A DNA stretch of 64,000 nt from Kitasatospora phosalacinea (GTDB lineage: Bacteria; Actinomycetota; Actinomycetes; Streptomycetales; Streptomycetaceae): assembly GCF_000717185.1 (NCBI RefSeq), contig NZ_JNYE01000063.1:1-64000 (forward strand). The letters are read 5' to 3'. Under the pieces are notes generated by a model. The model searched no databases. It saw only the letters and a list, made by a program, of their open reading frames with translations, and had not been told where the DNA came from. Within the stretch, counting starts at the first letter, position 1. Each line of letters opens with the position of its first letter. Shown one piece after another: positions 1-8,771 of the stretch. Made by a program: the position numbers and the translations under genes.

Positions 1-765
1 GTCCTGGCCGCCCCGACCCCGGCCCCGCCCCCGCAGGCCCCGTCGGCCGCCCCCACCGCCCCGTACCCGGCGCCGCCGCCGTCCTTCGGCCCGCCGCCGA
101 ACCCGTACGCCGGGCAGACGCCCCCGGGCGCGTACCCGGCCCCGATCCCGAACCCGTACGCCGGGCAGACGCCGCCGGGTGCGTACCCGTACCCCGTGGT
201 GGTGCAGCAGCCGTCGAGGCGGCGGGTGGGGCCGCTGGTGGCGACCGGGGTGGTCGCGGCGGTGCTGGCGGGGTTGGGGGTGTGGGCCGCGACGGGCGGG
301 CCGGGCGGGTCGGGGAAGCCGTCGGCGGAGGCGTCGGGGAAGGCGTCCACACCGGCCGGGCACGACAGCGGGCGGGCCGAGGCGCCGCCCTCGCCCTCGT
401 CCTCGGCGGAGGAGGACGGCGACGCGGTCGCGGAGGCGTTCCTGGGCACCTTCGAGGGGACGGTCAGCACGGCGGGCAACGGGCTGCAGATCGTCATGCG
501 GTTCACCGTCCACCAGGGCGCGGTCGGCGACTCGATCGCCTACGTGGAGACCGACGGCGGCCTGGGCACCGGCCAGGTCATGTGCACCAACGAGGCGTCC
601 CTGGTCTCCGCGACCCAGACCCGCCTGGTCGCCCGGACGGTCGTCGACACCCTCAGTGTGGGCTGCACCCCGCTCACGGGCGACGGCGTCGTCACCCCGA
701 ACAAGGACGGCTCGCTGCACTTCGTCCAGCAGGGCTTCACCGGCGACCTGGAGCGCGACTCCTGA
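1..765 (+). CDS. C-terminal part of a Pro-rich, single-pass membrane protein (5' end outside window)
   Basis: The frame is open from base 1, so the start lies outside the window. The visible part begins with a Pro/Ala-rich linker containing two copies of the motif NPYAGQTPPGAYP (encoded near 100-141 and 152-192). A basic stop-transfer sequence (PSRRRVGP) and one hydrophobic segment (VATGVVAAVLAGLGVWA) follow, then a Gly/Ser/Ala linker and an extracytoplasmic domain of about 120 residues that ends in GDLERDS and carries two cysteines. This layout (cytoplasmic domain, linker, one TM, extracellular sensor) fits the tail of a Hanks-type Ser/Thr kinase or another actinobacterial membrane-anchored protein, but no catalytic motif is visible. 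It converges with the next gene, 22 nt away. Confidence 0.75.
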   Translation, partial: VLAAPTPAPPPQAPSAAPTAPYPAPPPSFGPPPNPYAGQTPPGAYPAPIPNPYAGQTPPGAYPYPVVVQQPSRRRVGPLVATGVVAAVLAGLGVWAATGGPGGSGKPSAEASGKASTPAGHDSGRAEAPPSPSSSAEEDGDAVAEAFLGTFEGTVSTAGNGLQIVMRFTVHQGAVGDSIAYVETDGGLGTGQVMCTNEASLVSATQTRLVARTVVDTLSVGCTPLTGDGVVTPNKDGSLHFVQQGFTGDLERDS

Positions 766-787
766 CGCCGGCGGGCCCGTTCGCGCA

Positions 788-2005
788 TCAGATCGTCGTC
801 CAGACCGGGTCGGTGACCAGGGCGGACAGCTGGTCGAGGGTGAGGACGGGCTCGCCGGGGCGTTCCCCGTCGCGGCCGGTGTCGGAGTTCCACAGGCGGA
901 TGTTCACCCGGGTGCCGTCGGGGAGCAGGGCGTCGGCGAGGTAGCCGCCGTCGGCGGTGCCCGGGGTGCTGCCGAGCGGGGTGGTGCTGACCATGGTGCC
1001 GTCGGGCCGGCGGTCGACGCTGCGGTGGGTGGCGGGGAAGGCGACGGCCGGATCGGTCGGGTAGCTGCGCCGCCAGCCGGGGGTGACGCCGAGCAGCAGG
1101 GCGCTGGTGCGGCCGTTCACCGTGACGTCGACCCGGATCCGGCCGGGCAGGTCGGTGCTGGTGCGGCCGGTGTCCAGGTGGGCGCCGTGCAGCAGCGGGG
1201 TCAGGGCGGCGAGCATCCGTTCCCCGCTCGGGGCGGGCCGGGCCGGGGGCCGGGAGGGGACGTCGCCGAGCGAGCCGAACACCCACTGCCACTGCGCGGC
1301 GGTCACGATCTCGGTCAACTTGGCCGTGTCCAGCGGCAGTTGCTGGACGCTCCGGTCGGCGGCGACCTCCTGGACGACCACCTGGCGGCCGGTGGCCGTG
1401 GTGTACGCCACGTTCAGGCTGTGCTCGTCGGTGCCGGAGCCGCCGTAGCTGCTGGTCAGCAGGTGCGAGCCGTCCGGCCGGGCGGCGGGCCGGCAGGTGG
1501 CGTTGCCGGGGACGATCGGCTCGTAGCAGAGCAGGCGCTGTGCGTCGGTGGTGACGGGGGTGGCCACCAGGTCGGTGGCGAGCAGGAGTTGGGCCTTCCC
1601 GCCGTGGCCGTCGTCGTAGTTCAGGAACGCCTGCGGGGCCTGGCCGGGCCCGTTCTGGTCGGGGCCGGAGCCCTGTCCGTCGCTGACGGTGCCGCCCGGG
1701 GGCAGCATCGCGGTCAGGGTGTCGAGCATGAACGCGCCGTCGACCCGGGGCGGCGTCGAGGCCGGGACGTGGGCGGCGGGCTTCCCGCGGTCGGGCAGCA
1801 GGGCGGGGACGAGCCCGGCTGCGGCGACCAGGGCCACCGTCGAGGCGATGCCCGCCCGGCGGCGCAGCACGCGGCGGCGGCCGCGGCGCTCGGCGCCCAG
1901 GGCGAACTCCTCGGTGGGCACCAGGGGCGCCAGTTCGGCACCGGCCCGCAGCGCGCGGGCGAAGTCTTCTTCGGAGGGCGAGGACGAGGGCGACGGCGAG
2001 GGCAT
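788..2005 (-). CDS. Membrane-anchored protein downstream of an ECF sigma factor
   Basis: 405 aa, ATG start. A cytoplasmic Ser/Pro-rich N-terminus of about 50 residues is followed by a basic patch (RRGRRRVLRRR) and one TM segment (GIASTVALVAAAGLVPALL). The rest is a large extracytoplasmic region with no enzymatic motif that I recognise. It is the next gene after the SigE-type sigma factor on the same strand, 144 nt away across a tandem repeat. That position and the one-TM topology are those of a sigma-factor partner or anti-sigma-like protein, but I see no HxxxCxxC zinc anti-sigma motif. The regulatory role is therefore inferred from context only. Confidence 0.7.
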   Translation of the reverse strand: MPSPSPSSSPSEEDFARALRAGAELAPLVPTEEFALGAERRGRRRVLRRRAGIASTVALVAAAGLVPALLPDRGKPAAHVPASTPPRVDGAFMLDTLTAMLPPGGTVSDGQGSGPDQNGPGQAPQAFLNYDDGHGGKAQLLLATDLVATPVTTDAQRLLCYEPIVPGNATCRPAARPDGSHLLTSSYGGSGTDEHSLNVAYTTATGRQVVVQEVAADRSVQQLPLDTAKLTEIVTAAQWQWVFGSLGDVPSRPPARPAPSGERMLAALTPLLHGAHLDTGRTSTDLPGRIRVDVTVNGRTSALLLGVTPGWRRSYPTDPAVAFPATHRSVDRRPDGTMVSTTPLGSTPGTADGGYLADALLPDGTRVNIRLWNSDTGRDGERPGEPVLTLDQLSALVTDPVWTTI

Positions 2006-2068
2006 GGGCGGGGCTCCGTGGCGTGCGACGGGAAGGTGCAGGGGCGGACGGACAGGCGAGCAGGCAAC

Positions 2069-2145
2069 GAGCGGACGGGCGAGCGGACAGACGGGCGAGC
2101 GGACAGACGGGCGGACGGGCGGGCGGACGGGCGGGCGGACGGGCC
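2069..2145. repeat. GC-rich tandem repeat between sigma factor and membrane partner
   Basis: Two copies of a 16-nt unit (gagcggacagacgggc) are flanked by related units and followed by two copies of a 12-nt unit (gggcggacgggc). The tract fills most of the 144-nt space between the two minus-strand genes. It contains no hairpin that I would call a terminator. Confidence 0.85.
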
Positions 2146-2149
2146 CGGT

Positions 2150-2677
2150 TCAGGGACGGGCGAGGTCGTCGAGCTGGTCGCCGAGGCGGGCGCGCAGCCG
2201 CGCCAGGGCCCGGGAGGCGCGCGAGCGGACGGCGCTGGGGGTCAGCCGCAGCGCGGCGGCGGTCTCCTCGACGCCGAGGTCCTCCCAGTAGCGCAGGATG
2301 AGCACGGCCCGGTCCTGCTGCGGGATTTCGGCGAGCGCGCCGAGCAGGGCGATGCGCAGGGCGGGGTCGTCCCCGCGGCCGGGGGTCTCGACGAAGGTGT
2401 CGGTGACGTGCTCGCTGCTGCTGCGGCGCCGCCGGTGGCTGAGGAAGGTGTTGACCAGGACGGTGCGGGCGTACCCGGCCGGGTTCTCCATCCGGGAGAC
2501 CCGGCGCCAGCCGGCGTACAGCTTGCCGAGCGCCTCCTGCGCGAGGTCCTCGGCGAGGTGGGCGTCGCCGCCGGTCAGCAGGTACGCGGTGCGGACCAGG
2601 TGGCGGGACCGGCCGGCGGCGAATTCCCGGAACTCCAGGGGGCCGCTGTCGGTGCCGGTCTTCGTCGGGCTCTCCAT
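2150..2677 (-). CDS. ECF RNA polymerase sigma factor, SigE family
   Basis: 175 aa, the normal length for an actinobacterial SigE-family ECF factor. Region 2 is visible at residues 15-80: FAAGRSRHLVRTAYLLTGG, then AEDLAQEALGKLYAGW, the DxxQE(A/T) core that contacts the -10 element. Region 4 lies at about residues 105-170 (ALLGALAEIPQQDRAVLILR, then a helix-turn-helix GVEETAAALRLTPSAVRSR) and reads the -35 element. It redirects RNA polymerase to a small regulon, probably including its own operon. The membrane protein at 788-2005 follows in the same direction and is its likely partner. The start was chosen for full region 2; the next upstream gene is divergent. Confidence 0.93.
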   Translation of the reverse strand: MESPTKTGTDSGPLEFREFAAGRSRHLVRTAYLLTGGDAHLAEDLAQEALGKLYAGWRRVSRMENPAGYARTVLVNTFLSHRRRRSSSEHVTDTFVETPGRGDDPALRIALLGALAEIPQQDRAVLILRYWEDLGVEETAAALRLTPSAVRSRASRALARLRARLGDQLDDLARP

Positions 2678-2787
2678 GCCCCTCTAACGCGGCAGGCCCG
2701 TCGTCTTGTCGCACCATCGGCTGATCATGCATCGGCTGGCCGGGGTGTCGGATCGGGCAAACCAGGACGAAGTGTGACGATGCCAGG

Positions 2788-4851
2788 GTGACCACCTCCA
2801 GCGAAGTCAGCCAGGCCGCCCCGCCCGTCCTCGACCGGCGGCAGCGGAACGTCGTGTTCGGCACCATCATGCTGGGCATGCTGCTGGCCGCACTCGACCA
2901 GACCATCGTGGGCACCGCGCTGCCCACCATCGTGGCCGACCTCGGCGGGGCCTCCCACATGTCGTGGGTGGTGACTTCCTACCTGCTCGCGGAGACCGTC
3001 ACCACCGCGCTGGTCGGCAAGATGGGCGACCTGTTCGGTCGCAAGGTGGTCTTCCAGGTCTCCGCGATCGTCTTCATCGTCGGCTCCTTCCTGTGCGGCC
3101 TGTCCACCAACATGCTGCTGCTGATCATCTGGCGGGCCGTCCAGGGCATCGGCGCGGGCGGCCTGATGGTCACCTCGATGGCGCTGATCGCCGACGTCAT
3201 CCCGCTGCGCGAACGCGGCAAGTACCAGGGCGCGATCGGCGCGGTCTTCGGCGTCGCCACCGTGGTCGGCCCGCTGCTCGGCGGCCTGTTCACCGACCAC
3301 CTGTCCTGGCGCTGGGCGTTCTACGTGAACGTGCCGATCGCGATCGTGGTGGTCGTCGCCGCAGCCCGGAACATCCCGGTGGTCAAGTCCGGCATCCGCC
3401 CGGTCATCGACTACCTGGGCATCACCCTGGTCGCGATCGGCGCCAGCGCCCTGATCCTGGCCACCAGTTGGGGTGGCAACGAGTACGCCTGGGGCTCGGC
3501 CGTGATCATCGGCCTGTTCGTGATCGGCGTGGTCGCGCTCGCCCTGTTCTGCTGGGTCGAGACCCGGGCCCCCCAACCGACCCTGCCGATGCGGCTGTTC
3601 CGCAACCAGGTGTTCACCGTCTGCTCGATCCTCAGCTTCATCGTCGGCTTCGCCATGCTCGGTGCGCTGACCTTCCTGCCGACCTTCCTGCAGTACGTCG
3701 ACGGAGACTCGGCGACCGTCTCCGGCGTCCGCACCCTGCCGATGGTGCTCGGCCTGCTGATCGCCTCGATCTTCTCCGGCAACGTGGTCTCCAAGACCGG
3801 CAAGTACCGGCTCTTCCCGATCGTCGGCTCGGTGGTGATGGGCGTCGGCCTCTACCTGCTCTCGCTGCTGGACGTCGGCACCAGCGCCTGGCTCGCCAGC
3901 CTCTACATGTTCGTGCTCGGCACCGGCATCGGCCTGTGCATGCAGGTGCTCACCATCGCCGTGCAGAACACCGTCGACTACACCGACCTGGGCACCGCCA
4001 CCTCCGGCGTCACCTTCTTCCGCACCCTCGGCTCCTCCTTCGGCACCGCCGTCTTCGGCACCATCTACACCAACTCGCTGAAGACCAACCTGACCGCGGG
4101 CGTCGCCGAGGCCGCCCGGGCCACCGGCGCCGACCCGCAGCAGCTCGCCACCGCCGCGCAGAGCCCGCACGGCGTCCACGAACTGCCCCCCGAGCAGGCC
4201 GCGCCGGTCATCCAGGCGTACGCCGACTCGCTGCACACCGTCTTCCTGTGGACCGTCCCGGTCGCCCTGGTCGGCTTCGTCGTCGCGCTCTTCCTCAAGC
4301 AGGTCAAGCTCCGCGACTCCGCCCGGGCCAGCTCCTCCGACATGGGCGAGGGCTTCGCCCAGCCGTCCTCCGGCGACTCCGCCAAGGTCCTCGAACTCGC
4401 CGTCGCCAAACTCCTCGGCAGCGCCGGGCTCGACACCGCCCGACAGGTCGTGGGCTTCTCCGGCACCCGCCTCGACGTGGCCGGCAGCTGGGCCGTCATG
4501 CAGGTCGAACTCTTCACCCGCACCGTCGGCCACGCCAGCCTCAACCTGATCGCCGCCCGCCGCCGGATCCCCCCGGAGGTCCTCCAGCCGGTCTTCGACC
4601 GGATGGTCGTCGAAGGCTTCCTGGAGGCCCACAACGGCTTCTACCAGCACACCGAGGCCGGACGGCGCGAAGCCGCGACCATCACCCGGGCCTGGGCCGA
4701 CTGGCTCAACCGACGCCTGGAGGAGGACCGCGGCCGCCCGCGCAGCGCCGAACTGCGCGCCGCAGCCGACACCATCGCCAAGCGCATGATCGCCGAGGAC
4801 CTCGCCGAGGGCCTCCCGGAGAAGGGCGGCGCCCTCTCCGGCCGCCGCTGA
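2788..4851 (+). CDS. DHA2-family (14-TM) multidrug MFS exporter with a C-terminal winged-helix-like domain
   Basis: 687 aa, GTG start. Residues 15-510 are a DHA2/EmrB-QacA exporter: motif A is [12 protein letters not shown], motif C region is [18 protein letters not shown], and TM1 carries the [13 protein letters not shown] signature. Proton-driven export of drugs or lipids across the cytoplasmic membrane is expected. After the last TM comes about 170 extra residues, much longer than the family norm. They resemble a MarR-like winged helix: helices around [11 protein letters not shown], a recognition-like stretch [20 protein letters not shown], and a wing-like [14 protein letters not shown]. 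The tail may sense ligand or regulate gating; this is inference. The 3' end lies in a 65-nt tandem duplication. The gene is divergent from the sigma factor. Confidence 0.9.
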   Translation: MTTSSEVSQAAPPVLDRRQRNVVFGTIMLGMLLAALDQTIVGTALPTIVADLGGASHMSWVVTSYLLAETVTTALVGKMGDLFGRKVVFQVSAIVFIVGSFLCGLSTNMLLLIIWRAVQGIGAGGLMVTSMALIADVIPLRERGKYQGAIGAVFGVATVVGPLLGGLFTDHLSWRWAFYVNVPIAIVVVVAAARNIPVVKSGIRPVIDYLGITLVAIGASALILATSWGGNEYAWGSAVIIGLFVIGVVALALFCWVETRAPQPTLPMRLFRNQVFTVCSILSFIVGFAMLGALTFLPTFLQYVDGDSATVSGVRTLPMVLGLLIASIFSGNVVSKTGKYRLFPIVGSVVMGVGLYLLSLLDVGTSAWLASLYMFVLGTGIGLCMQVLTIAVQNTVDYTDLGTATSGVTFFRTLGSSFGTAVFGTIYTNSLKTNLTAGVAEAARATGADPQQLATAAQSPHGVHELPPEQAAPVIQAYADSLHTVFLWTVPVALVGFVVALFLKQVKLRDSARASSSDMGEGFAQPSSGDSAKVLELAVAKLLGSAGLDTARQVVGFSGTRLDVAGSWAVMQVELFTRTVGHASLNLIAARRRIPPEVLQPVFDRMVVEGFLEAHNGFYQHTEAGRREAATITRAWADWLNRRLEEDRGRPRSAELRAAADTIAKRMIAEDLAEGLPEKGGALSGRR

Positions 4852-4965
4852 CGCCACGCCGCCGCTGACGCCACGTCACCCGCCCCGCGGAGGCCCACCG
4901 CTCCGGCCGCCGCTGACGCCACGCCGCCGCTGGCGCCACGTCACCCGCCCCGCGGAGATCCACCG
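4836..4965. repeat. 65-nt tandem duplication spanning the MFS stop codon
   Basis: Copy 1 is 4836-4900 and copy 2 is 4901-4965, with only three mismatches. Copy 1 contains the last four codons and the TGA of the exporter; copy 2 is non-coding. One mismatch changes a TGA to TGG. Only copy 2 completes the terminator stem, because the right arm lies beyond the duplicated unit. Confidence 0.92.
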
Positions 4966-4972
4966 CGGGGCG
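4946..4972 (+). terminator. Intrinsic-type hairpin after the MFS exporter
   Basis: Perfect 10-bp stem: cgccccgcgg (4946-4955) pairs with ccgcggggcg (4963-4972) across a 7-nt loop. No U-tract follows, which is usual in actinomycetes. It lies between the exporter and the YdcF gene. Confidence 0.7.
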
Positions 4973-4996
4973 GCCCCGTCTCCTAGGCTTGCCCCC

Positions 4997-5989
4997 ATGC
5001 TCCTGTACGCCCTCGCGCTCGTCTTCCTGCTGCTGTTCGGGGTCGGCGTGCTGCGCGACCGGCGACGCTTCGGCAACGCCGTGTGCCTCGGACTCGCCGT
5101 CGCCCTGTTCGCCCTCGCCCTGCTCGGCACCCTCCACCGGGCCGACTCGGTCGCCGCCGAGACCGTCCTGATCGTCGTGGTGCTGACCCCCGCGCTGGGC
5201 AGCCTGGTGCTGGCCGGGCTGCTCATCGCCAACGGCCTCAAGATGGTCCGCCGGGAGGGCCGCAGCCTCGGCAACCTGCTCGCCCTGCTGTCCGGACTCG
5301 GCATCCTGGCCGTCTTCGCCCTGCTGCTGGCCGCGACCCGCACCGACTCCGAGGCGCTGGTGGTGACCGCCCGCACCGTCTTCGTGCTCGCCTGCTACCT
5401 CTCCTTCCTGTTCACCTGCTTCGTCGGCTACGCCTACCTCTACGGCCGCCTCACCCCCCGCGAGGACGTCGACTACGTGGTCGTCCTCGGCACCGGCCTC
5501 CTCGACGGCAGCCGCGTCCCGCCACTGCTTGCCAGCCGCCTGGAACGCGGCCGCCGCCTGTACGACCGGCAGGTCGACCGCGGCCGCTCCCCGCTGATGC
5601 TCGTCTCCGGCGGCAAGGGCTCCGACGAGCAACTCCCCGAGGCCCAGGCCATGGCCGACCACCTGGTCGAACGCGGCTTCCCCGCCGACCGGATCATCCG
5701 CGAGGACCGCTCCCGCACCACCGAGGAGAACCTCCGCTTCAGCCACGCGATCATGGCCGCCGCCGACCCCGACTACCGCTGCGTCGTCGTCACCAACAAC
5801 TTCCACGCCTTCCGCGCCGCCGTCTTCGCCCGCCGCGAGGGCGTCCGCGGCCACGTCGTCGGCTCGCCCACCGCCGCGTACTTCTGGCCCAGCGCCACCA
5901 TCCGCGAGTTCGTCGCGGTGCTCGTCATCTACCGCTGGGCCAACCTCGCGGTGGGCGCACTGCTGGTGCTGGAGTCGCTGAGCCTCTGA
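4997..5989 (+). CDS. YdcF family membrane protein (DUF218)
   Basis: 330 aa. Residues 1-150 form about five TM helices (LLYALALVFLLLFGVGVL through FVLACYLSFLFTCFVGYAY). A soluble Rossmann-like DUF218 domain follows at about 158-310 with the family hallmarks VDYVVVLGTGL, a conserved RLERG helix, SGGKGSDEQLPEAQAM, the acidic EDRSRTTEENL loop and VVTNNFHAFRAA. A last hydrophobic segment closes the protein. E. coli YdcF binds S-adenosylmethionine, and related SanA/ElyC proteins affect envelope integrity. The exact reaction is not known here. It converges with the next gene, 23 nt apart. Confidence 0.88.
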   Translation: MLLYALALVFLLLFGVGVLRDRRRFGNAVCLGLAVALFALALLGTLHRADSVAAETVLIVVVLTPALGSLVLAGLLIANGLKMVRREGRSLGNLLALLSGLGILAVFALLLAATRTDSEALVVTARTVFVLACYLSFLFTCFVGYAYLYGRLTPREDVDYVVVLGTGLLDGSRVPPLLASRLERGRRLYDRQVDRGRSPLMLVSGGKGSDEQLPEAQAMADHLVERGFPADRIIREDRSRTTEENLRFSHAIMAAADPDYRCVVVTNNFHAFRAAVFARREGVRGHVVGSPTAAYFWPSATIREFVAVLVIYRWANLAVGALLVLESLSL

Positions 5990-6012
5990 CCCCCCGCCGC
6001 GGCGGGCCCGGA

Positions 6013-6486
6013 TCACGCCCCCTCCCAACCCCCGGCGAGGCGGCGGCGCCACCAGCGGTCGGCGCGCCACTGCCGCCGGGCGGCGAAGGGATCAGGCAGG
6101 GTGCGCCGGAGGTACGCGGCGTCCAGCACGGCCACCCGCCGCCCCAACTCGGCCCGGGCCCCCGGCGGCAGGGCCCGCAGCACCCCGTCGAGCACGTCCC
6201 GGGCGTGCCGCACGTCGTCGAAGGAGCACCCGCGGCACGAGCACAGCGCGTCCTGCGGGTAGCGGGGGCGGCGCCCCGGCGGCAGGGTGAACGCCCGGTA
6301 CCGCCGCAACGCCCGGTCCGTGGCGCCGGGGTACACGTAGTAGTCGTCCGAGCGCCGTTCCACCCGGTGGACCGCCAGGCTGGTGCGGGTCGAGAGCCCG
6401 TGGAGGCGCCCAGGGGGCGGCTCGTCCCGGGCGAGCGGGGCAGGTCGCTGGTCGGCCCGGAGCCGACCGGGCCGGTTACGCGGCAC
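6013..6486 (-). CDS. Uncharacterised protein with a CxCxxC cluster
   Basis: 157 aa, no family recognised. An Arg/Pro-rich N-terminus is followed by DDYYVYPGATDRALRRYRAF, then a compact cysteine cluster (ALCSCRGCSFDDV, about residue 83) that could bind metal, and a basic Trp/Arg-rich C-terminus. It follows the methyltransferase gene on the same strand after 101 nt and may be co-transcribed. The start could be further inside, since the first 30 residues look non-globular. Confidence 0.55.
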   Translation of the reverse strand: MPRNRPGRLRADQRPAPLARDEPPPGRLHGLSTRTSLAVHRVERRSDDYYVYPGATDRALRRYRAFTLPPGRRPRYPQDALCSCRGCSFDDVRHARDVLDGVLRALPPGARAELGRRVAVLDAAYLRRTLPDPFAARRQWRADRWWRRRLAGGWEGA

Positions 6487-6551
6487 GGGCCTTTCGGTCT
6501 GCGGTCATGCGGATCATGGTGCCAGTACCCCGGCGTGACGGTCCAGCCCCC

Positions 6552-6589
6552 GGGCCCGCTCGCCCGGCTAGGGCCCGCTCGCCCGGCTC
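6552..6589. repeat. 19-nt tandem duplication at the methyltransferase stop codon
   Basis: Units 6552-6570 and 6571-6589 match at 18 of 19 positions. The second unit overlaps the TGA (6588-6590, minus strand) of the methyltransferase. Confidence 0.85.
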
Positions 6590-7307
6590 AGGCCGGTTTG
6601 CGCAGCTCCAGCATCGACACCGGCAGCCACGGGCCGCCGTACCAGTACGCCGGGCCGAGGTCGCGGACGGTGCCCGCGCCCAGGTGGGCGGCGTAGCGGC
6701 GGACCATGGGGGAGATGTCGGCGAGCAGCAGTCGGCCGCCCGGGCGCAGGACGCGCAGGGCCTCGTCCACGGCGCGCAGGCGGGCGGGCACGGTGGGGAT
6801 GTTGTGGATCACCAGGGCGGAGGTGACCAGATCGAAGTCCGCGTCGGGGAAGGGCAGTTCGGTGATATCGGCGGTGTGCACCTCGATCCGGTCCCGGACG
6901 CCGGCCGCGGTGGCGTTGGCCAGCGTCGCGGCCGGGGTGTTGCCGCTCTGGTCCTTCGACGCCCACAGGTCCACCCCGACCGCCCGGCCGCGCGGCAGCC
7001 GCCGGGCCGCCCCGATCAGCACCGCGCCGCGGCCGCAGCCCAGATCCAGCAGCCGCTCGTCGCCGCGCAGCTCCAGCGCGTCCAACTCGCGCTCCCACAC
7101 CCGGAACTTCCCGTGCAACGTGGTGTGCAGGTACACCCCCGCCTGCACCAGCAACCCGGCCCCCAGCGCCGCCACCACCGCCCGGCCGCGGAACGGCCGG
7201 GCAGCGGCCGCGAGCGCGCAGGCCGCACCGAGCGCGGAGGTCGAGCCGACGAAGCCGGGCGCGTCGACGCCGTACCGGGACAGGGAGGTGAACAGGTTCT
7301 CGGTCAT
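6588..7307 (-). CDS. Class I SAM-dependent methyltransferase with N-terminal membrane segments
   Basis: 239 aa from the ATG at 7307; an in-frame extension upstream to 7565 lacks protein character. Residues 20-65 contain two hydrophobic stretches, suggesting membrane attachment. The Rossmann methyltransferase core follows: motif I LLDLGCGRGAVL (SAM glycine loop), motif II AVGVDLW, an acidic post-II turn EVHTADITELPF, motif IV FDLVTSALVIHNI and motif V-VI RPGGRLLLADIS. Such proteins are widespread in Streptomyces, and the substrate cannot be read from sequence. The upstream region becomes AT-rich, marking the edge of an accessory segment. Confidence 0.85.
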   Translation of the reverse strand: MTENLFTSLSRYGVDAPGFVGSTSALGAACALAAAARPFRGRAVVAALGAGLLVQAGVYLHTTLHGKFRVWERELDALELRGDERLLDLGCGRGAVLIGAARRLPRGRAVGVDLWASKDQSGNTPAATLANATAAGVRDRIEVHTADITELPFPDADFDLVTSALVIHNIPTVPARLRAVDEALRVLRPGGRLLLADISPMVRRYAAHLGAGTVRDLGPAYWYGGPWLPVSMLELRKPA

Positions 7308-7927
7308 GCCCGCAGTCTCCCGGCGCGGGCCGGGCCGGGTCTTGGACGAATGTTCCGCGGCGTCGCGGGGCACGGTCCGGCCTCGGCGGGGCGGTCGCGT
7401 CGCGTCGTCCGTGGCCGCTTTCGACCCGGGCGATGGTTTTTCCGGGTTCGGGATCCGGTGCCACGACGCTGCCGAATAGTCTTCGGACGTATCGGACTCG
7501 TTTAGGCGGGGCGGTATTGCGGTGAAGTTTCCGGGACACCGCGTATGCCCGGTCGGCCCCTGCACCCGTCAGCCAGCAGCCCCTTGCATGCCGTGACCTT
7601 CATGTTTGGCTGATCTAGCCTCGGTTCAACTGTTTTGTCCAGATTATGACGCTTGGTCATTGATGGTCGTTTTCATGATTTGGACTTTCGTTTCGCATTC
7701 TGGAAGTTTCTACCTTTGACGGTCTTCTCATTGTTGGATGGCTCGCGATCGGCCATTGCCGACCCGGTAACGAAAGAACTGATCACGGACATCGACGTGT
7801 TCGAAGGGAGGGTCCTATGAGAGGGAAGAGCGTCGACGCCGACATCGGATTCTGGCTTACTGATCGTTTCAGAATGAATTGAGCCGTGGGTCTTGCACTG
7901 CATGTTCTTGGTCGGCAGGGTGCCCTC
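7308..7927. other. Low-GC intergenic patch before a transposase
   Basis: This 620-nt stretch has no long gene on either strand in good frame. From about 7600 to 7880 the GC content drops to roughly half, against over 70% around it, with T-runs such as gttttgtcc and catgatttgg. A very short frame with a strong Shine-Dalgarno sits at 7817-7882. The drop in GC marks foreign DNA or the scar of an insertion. I could not find convincing inverted repeats for the adjacent IS. Confidence 0.7.
7817..7882 (+). CDS. 21-codon mini-ORF or 5' remnant of a gene cut by an insertion
   Basis: ATG at 7817 is preceded by gaagggagg at 7803-7812, one of the best Shine-Dalgarno sequences in the window, at 5-nt spacing. 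The frame encodes MRGKSVDADIGFWLTDRFRMN and stops at 7880-7882, just before the transposase segment. Its base composition is far lower in GC than its neighbours. It could be a real small peptide or the 5' fragment of a longer gene disrupted by the insertion. No function can be named. Confidence 0.3.
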   Translation: MRGKSVDADIGFWLTDRFRMN

Positions 7928-8740
7928 GTGAGTGTTGATCTTGTTCCGGACGGCCTGTGGGAGCGCCTGGCTCCGCTGCTTCCGCCCAGCCCCGAGCGGC
8001 GGCATCGTCATCCCGGGCGTCTGCGTGTTCCCGACCGTGCGGCACTCGCGGGCATCTTGTACGTGCTGCGGACCGGTGTCGCATGGCGCGATGTCCCTGC
8101 TGAGACTGTGGGTTGCTCGGGCGTGACGGCCTGGCGGCGGCTCCGGGACTGGACCGAGGCCGGTCTCTGGCCCCGCCTGCACGCCGCGCTGCTGGGCGAG
8201 CCGCGTCGTGCCGGCCTACTCGACCTGGACGACTGCGCCGTTGACGGCTCGCACGTCCGGGCGCGCAAAGGGGGGGATCATGTCGGTCCGTCGCCGGTCG
8301 ACCGTGCTCGTCCCGGCTCGAAGCACCATCTGATCGTAGACTGCAGCGGAATCCCGCTTGCCGTGACGCTCACGGGCGGGAACCGGCACGACGTCACCCA
8401 ACTCCTCCCGCTCCTGGACGCGGTGCCGCCGATCCGGGGCTTGCGAGGGCGACCGCGCCGCCGACCCCGACGGCTGTTCGCGGATCGGGGCTACGACTTC
8501 GACAAGTACCGCCGCCCGCTGTGGAAGCGCGGCATCAAGCCGGTGATTGCCCGATGCGGCGTCGCCCACGGATCCGGGCTGGGCAAGGTCCGTTGGGTGG
8601 TCGTGCGGACCTTCGCCTGGCTTCACCAGTTCAAACGGCTCCGTATACGCTACGAACAGTACGCCCACCTCCACCAGGCACTGCTGGAACTGGCCTGCGC
8701 CTCATCTGCCTCCGGCGTCTGCGAGCCGCCTTTCGAAGTG
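7928..8740 (+). pseudogene. IS5-family (IS4/DDE) transposase, inactive and 3'-truncated
   Basis: From the GTG at 7928 the frame encodes a typical actinobacterial IS5-type transposase: LVPDGLWERLAPLLPP, RTGVAWRDVPAE, then the RNase H-like fold with the first Asp in DCAVDGSHVRA and the second in FADRGYDFDKYR. The conserved C-terminal signature is RWVVERTFAWLHQFKRLR in related proteins as I recall them; here it reads RWVVVRTFAWLHQFKRLR, so the catalytic Glu is Val. A one-base deletion near 8700 then throws the usual LICLRRLR ending into another frame, and the original frame runs on to 8980 as nonsense. No right-end inverted repeat or normal stop is visible. The element is dead. Confidence 0.85.
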
Positions 8741-8771
8741 GCCGATGGGCACCGGCCGCCGACGGGGCGGC

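Noticed and set aside
540..2960. A minus-strand open frame of about 800 codons across the sigma factor and its partner
   Set aside because: It is the Arg/Pro-rich shadow frame of real genes with better codon bias, and it crosses two clear gene boundaries.
7673..8182. A 169-codon minus-strand frame over the low-GC patch and transposase start
   Set aside because: It overlaps the recognised transposase in antisense and has no domain character or ribosome site.
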